8,516 nt of DNA. Source: Desulfobulbaceae bacterium. Lineage in GTDB: Bacteria; Desulfobacterota; Desulfobulbia; Desulfobulbales; Desulfobulbaceae. Below, piece after piece: positions 6,939-8,516 of this stretch. The stretch spans positions 1 through 8,516 of the forward strand of contig DAOVTM010000165.1 of assembly GCA_030633145.1 (NCBI GenBank), given 5' to 3'. The notes below the pieces were generated by a model. That model saw only the letters and a list, made by a program, of their open reading frames with translations. It was not told the origin of the DNA and made no database searches. The stretch's first letter is position 1. Each line of letters opens with the position of its first letter. The translations under genes were made by a program, and so were the position numbers.

Positions 6939-7131
6939 GGGTCTTGAAAATTAGCAAAGTAATGGTTTAATTATTATGATTCTTTTGAAAGATTGGTCGG
7001 AGATAGATTTAAACCGTGGTCTGTCCTCTATTTACTTGTGATCCCATCGTCTTCTCATGGTTGTTACCAGACAGTTGTCACATGGGGATAATCAATGATT
7101 TTTTTGTCAGAAGTTAATAATGTGAACCTAT

Positions 7132-7150
7132 CGCCCTTCGGGCGGGTTTT
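7132..7150 (+). terminator. Terminator-like GC hairpin with T tract
   Basis: CGCCC (7132-7136), loop TTC, GGGCG (7140-7144), then GG and four T. This has the form of a short rho-independent terminator for plus-strand transcription leaving the operon 270 bases upstream. The T tract is short, and such hairpins also occur as dispersed repeats. Confidence 0.45.
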
Positions 7151-7156
7151 GCCACT

Positions 7157-7255
7157 GGTTCCCACGCTCCAGCGTGGTAACCGTGTTATGCCGCTCCAGC
7201 GGCTGCTACAACGCTGGATCGTCCAGATACCGTTCCCACGCAGGAGCATGGGAAC
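7157..7255. repeat. Cluster of CACGCTCCAGCGTGG-type palindromic repeats
   Basis: Three related palindromic units follow one another: GGTTCCCACGCTCCAGCGTGG (with CCACGCT/AGCGTGG arms), GCCGCTCCAGCGGC, and GTTCCCACGCAGGAGCATGGGAAC at 7232-7255, whose GTTCCCA and TGGGAAC arms pair. This style recurs widely in some proteobacterial genomes (memory). It overlaps and appears to have replaced the 3' end of the PIN-domain remnant. Confidence 0.75.
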
Positions 7256-7487
7256 AAGGGTGAAAAATGAAAATTCCTATGCTATCAAGATAATAGTTAA
7301 ACCATGTCTTCCAATGCTGCTGAAGAATGATGCGACCTTTGTTTGCCAAGCAGGCAATCTCAGCACTGCTGATGGGAGAAACATACACATCTGTATCATA
7401 TTTTTTCAATATCTCAGTCGCTGGCTGAGATAAAGAATCCGGATCAGATATCGCCCATATAAAGCAGCAAGTATCGGCATCCTTCAT
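7206..7487 (-). pseudogene. PIN-domain (VapC-like) toxin remnant, both ends lost
   Basis: The minus-strand reading gives 93 residues with DTCCFIWAISDPDSL (PIN motif 1 around D5-T6), VYVSPISSAEIACLANKGRI (second helix with E43), then HWKTWFNYYLDSIG. This order fits VapC-like PIN RNases of about 125-135 residues. The N-terminal beta strand that normally precedes the first catalytic Asp is missing, because the ATG and first four or five codons come from the end of the MITE-like element. From about residue 78 the frame runs into the palindromic repeat cluster (SHAPAWERY...), so the later conserved acidic residues are absent. No antitoxin gene lies beside it. I regard it as a dead gene. Confidence 0.7.
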
Positions 7488-7650
7488 TTGCCAGTTGACA
7501 CTTTTTTCATCAAGCTATTCGTACTGGTGCGTAAAACGCACCCTACATCTTTGTAAAAACGGGATTTTGTAGGGTGCATTTTATGCACCAAAAGTGGTTG
7601 CAACCTCGAAAGTGTCAACTACTTTTGCACCAATATGAAGGATGCCGATA
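7472..7650. mobile_element. MITE-like element (~179 bp) with nested inverted repeats
   Basis: Outer inverted repeat: TATCGGCATCCTTCAT at 7472-7487 and its exact complement at 7635-7650 (16 bp). Both outermost dinucleotides read TA, which would fit a TA target duplication as made by IS630/Tc1-mariner transposases. Inner inverted repeat: AGTTGACACTTT (7493-7504) and AAAGTGTCAACT (7609-7620). Innermost is a pair of 21-base hairpin units, 7526-7546 and 7569-7589, in inverted orientation. There is no transposase gene, so it would be mobilised in trans. It has split or truncated the PIN gene. Confidence 0.65.
7526..7589. repeat. Inverted pair of GGTGC...GCACCCTAC hairpin units
   Basis: Unit 1 (7526-7546) contains GGTGCGT-AAA-ACGCACC followed by CTAC. 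Unit 2 (7569-7589) is the inverted counterpart with GGTGCAT-AAA-ATGCACC. Differences at paired stem positions are compensating (G/C versus A/T), so each unit keeps its own hairpin. A third unit lies at 8095-8115. Confidence 0.75.
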
Positions 7651-7684
7651 ATTGATAGTGGATAGTTGATAGCTAACAGCCGGT

Positions 7685-7706
7685 AAAACTTATATCTCAA
7701 GACCTG
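7685..7706. repeat. 22-bp direct repeat, copy 1
   Basis: Matches 8058-8079 at 21 of 22 positions in the same orientation (core ACTTATAT-Y-TCAAGACCTG). The two copies bracket the zinc-finger gene and lie 373 bases apart. Confidence 0.7.
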
Positions 7707-7731
7707 GTCACGCTTTTGGTGCTGTCGGGAA

Positions 7732-7755
7732 GTGTCAAGGATAAAGACTTGACAC
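7732..7755. repeat. Perfect 8-bp inverted repeat
   Basis: GTGTCAAG (7732-7739) and CTTGACAC (7748-7755) with an 8-base loop. It lies 33 bases past the stop of the zinc-finger gene on its downstream side, and could be a transcript-end hairpin, though there is no clear T tract on the minus-strand exit. Its GTGTCAA core recalls the inner inverted repeat of the MITE-like element. Confidence 0.5.
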
Positions 7756-7788
7756 CATAGTTCTGCCATAGTTCTGTGAACCCATATT

Positions 7789-8043
7789 TTACACAGCAGC
7801 GTTACCGAAATTCACATCGGCAAATTCCGCCACAGGAACAACACGCTTATGTGCATACCCATCTTGATGAAGTTTAATTTGTTCAATTTCATGTAGTGTT
7901 GCAGCAGTCAGATAACTGCTTCCACAATGAAGGCAACGAACTACTGGTACATTTTCAATAACCAATAATCTTTTTCCCTTGTCATAACTACGAGTTACTT
8001 TTTTAATATGTGTATTTTTATCACCGCACATTTCACAGATCAT
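7789..8043 (-). CDS. YgiT/MqsA-type zinc-finger protein, 84 aa
   Basis: Small protein with two CxxC knuckles: C3-x-x-C6 at the start (MICEMCG) and C37-x-x-C40 (VPVVRCLHCGSSYL), separated by a charged beta-hairpin-like stretch. This is the YgiT-type zinc-finger fold of MqsA-like antitoxins, without the C-terminal HTH, followed by a helix (TAATLHEIEQIKLHQ). Such proteins are usually paired with a small toxin-like protein, often DUF4258, encoded just upstream. Here the upstream 120 bases hold only repeats, so it appears orphaned. The start at 8043 is chosen because AGGGAGGAG lies immediately upstream and it gives the standard MxCxxC N-terminus; the earlier ATG at 8073 lies beyond that ribosome-binding site and would put repeat-derived residues in front. 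The gene points away from the protease gene's end, on the same strand, 122 bases downstream. Confidence 0.85.
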   Translation of the reverse strand: MICEMCGDKNTHIKKVTRSYDKGKRLLVIENVPVVRCLHCGSSYLTAATLHEIEQIKLHQDGYAHKRVVPVAEFADVNFGNAAV

Positions 8044-8045
8044 AG

Positions 8046-8054
8046 CTCCTCCCT
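8046..8054 (-). promoter_or_regulatory. Strong Shine-Dalgarno of the zinc-finger gene
   Basis: Read on the minus strand this is AGGGAGGAG, with the GGAGG core 4 bases before the ATG at 8043. It decides the start of the 84-aa protein over the ATG at 8073. Confidence 0.75.
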
Positions 8055-8057
8055 GTA

Positions 8058-8079
8058 AAAACTTATATTTCAAGACCTG
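8058..8079. repeat. 22-bp direct repeat, copy 2
   Basis: Same-orientation copy of 7685-7706 with one mismatch. It sits directly upstream of the zinc-finger gene's ribosome-binding site, where a partner toxin gene would normally end. It may also contribute to that gene's leader or promoter. Confidence 0.7.
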
Positions 8080-8094
8080 ACTCCACCCTTCATC

Positions 8095-8115
8095 GGTGCA
8101 TGAAATGCACCCTAC
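8095..8115. repeat. Third GGTGC...GCACCCTAC hairpin unit
   Basis: GGTGCAT (8095-8101), loop GAA, ATGCACC (8105-8111), then CTAC. It belongs to the same family as the two units inside the MITE-like element but stands alone here, without those inverted ends. Confidence 0.7.
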
Positions 8116-8164
8116 CCGGCTAATAAATCAGAAGGTTAACGTGGCCCGCCCCCACCACACACCG

Positions 8165-8516
8165 TTATTTTAATGGTTTAGCGGCAAGTCTTTTTAATTG
8201 TCTGCTTACAGGATCAACTGAAAAACCCAAATTTTCCAACACGACTACCCCTAAAATGGATTCTACACCTTCCGGTGCAAAAATAACCTGACCAACAGTT
8301 TCCTGCCTCATAAATACTATCCTGGCAAATCCTATATCGTATTCAACGACTTCACCGTTTGCCAGTTCATATACTGATGTTCCATCTCTCTGGATACCAG
8401 CTTTTTCAAGTTCATCTTGAGGAGCCATACAGTCAATGGAACCTGTGTCAACAAGAAATTCGGCTTCATAGGGTTTATTGGTTTTCTGCAGATCATAGAC
8501 CTGAGTTGTAACGTGC
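8165..8516 (-). CDS. Retropepsin-like (clan AA) aspartic protease, 5'-partial
   Basis: The minus-strand frame stays open to the right edge, so the N-terminus is outside the window. The visible part begins HVTTQVYDLQKTNKPYEAEF and then has LVDTGSIDCMAP, the D-T-G-S active-site motif of retropepsin-like aspartic proteases. VEYDIGFARIVF follows as a flap-like strand, and SILGVVVLENLGFSVDP is the hydrophobic-hydrophobic-Gly motif plus the final strand of the fold. A single catalytic Asp means it would act as a homodimer, as in viral retropepsins. At about 120 residues it matches stand-alone bacterial single-domain members. The internal ATG at 8428 lies after the catalytic motif and is not a sensible start. 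No substrate or partner is evident. It is unlikely to be viral, as no reverse transcriptase or gag-like gene is seen. Confidence 0.82.
   Translation of the reverse strand, partial: HVTTQVYDLQKTNKPYEAEFLVDTGSIDCMAPQDELEKAGIQRDGTSVYELANGEVVEYDIGFARIVFMRQETVGQVIFAPEGVESILGVVVLENLGFSVDPVSRQLKRLAAKPLK

Larger units (their letters stand above)
6863..7131. other. Intergenic stretch after the operon, no gene seen
   Basis: Besides the MITE-end copy and the repeat hairpin I see no gene, RNA gene or strong promoter here. Frames are short or lack coding character. No strong terminator directly follows the operon; the first good terminator-like hairpin is at about 7132. Confidence 0.5.
7651..7788. other. 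Repeat-containing spacer, no gene seen
   Basis: Holds GATAGT-rich low-complexity sequence (7653-7672), one copy of a 22-bp direct repeat, a perfect hairpin at 7732-7755 and an 11-bp tandem duplication (CCATAGTTCTG at 7755-7765 and 7766-7776). The 62-codon minus-strand frame across it has no coding character. Confidence 0.5.

Noticed and set aside
7095..7433. 112-codon plus-strand frame
   Set aside because: It translates repeat DNA (VPTLQRGNRVMPLQR-type text typical of the palindromic cluster) and then runs antisense to the PIN remnant; no ribosome-binding site or known domain.
7206..7487. Intact VapC toxin gene
   Set aside because: Both the leading strand and the C-terminal acidic part of the PIN fold are missing, replaced by the element end and the palindromic cluster, and no antitoxin gene is adjacent.
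7157..7589. CRISPR array
   Set aside because: Repeats are palindromic and of several unrelated families, irregularly spaced and in mixed orientation, with no regular unique spacers.
7581..7769. 62-codon minus-strand frame
   Set aside because: It crosses the MITE-like element, low-complexity GATAGT sequence and a direct repeat; composition is repeat-derived, not coding.

Overview
This 8.5-kb bacterial window is a defence-island-like accessory region. Coding regions are moderately A+T rich, the intergenic DNA is more so, and many short palindromic repeat families are scattered through it. The repeat styles (families ending in CAACCTAC, CACCCTAC hairpins, CCCACGCTCCAGCGTGG-type palindromes) and the orphan PIN, YgiT and retropepsin-like genes recall repeat-rich sulfur-cycling bacteria such as Desulfobulbaceae/cable bacteria or Beggiatoa-like organisms. 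That taxonomic guess is an inference from memory and is weak.

Layout. (1) 1-2076 (+): C-terminal part of an SF1B (Upf1/DNA2-like) helicase. Its reading frame is open to the left edge, so its true N-terminus lies outside the window. (2) 2077-2741: 665 bases without a convincing gene, holding a palindrome, a repeat hairpin and a possible promoter. (3) 2742-6862 (+): a tight four-gene operon. It contains an unrecognised 279-aa protein, a 459-aa and a 421-aa P-loop ATPase that both look like the BREX BrxD-type ATP-binding family (DUF2791), and a 206-aa PD-(D/E)XK nuclease-like protein with HsdR-N-like motifs. Start and stop codons of the first three genes overlap; the fourth follows after 19 bases with its own strong Shine-Dalgarno. 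(4) 6863-7788: a repeat-dense region with a terminator-like hairpin, a palindromic repeat cluster, a PIN-domain (VapC-like) gene remnant broken at both ends, and a ~179-bp MITE-like element with nested inverted repeats. (5) 7789-8516 (-): an orphan YgiT/MqsA-type zinc-finger protein, and a retropepsin-like aspartic protease cut by the right edge.

Working model (inference). The four-gene operon is the most interesting content. Two different BrxD-like ATPases are translated as a coupled pair behind a coupled adaptor-like protein and are followed by a nuclease-like protein, without the methyltransferase, PglZ or large PglY/BrxC expected of classical BREX in this window. It could be a compact ATPase-nuclease anti-phage or DNA-processing module, possibly with the upstream helicase. 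Near-identical repeat copies in the same orientation bracket the operon, which fits a mobile cassette. Function is not shown by sequence alone.
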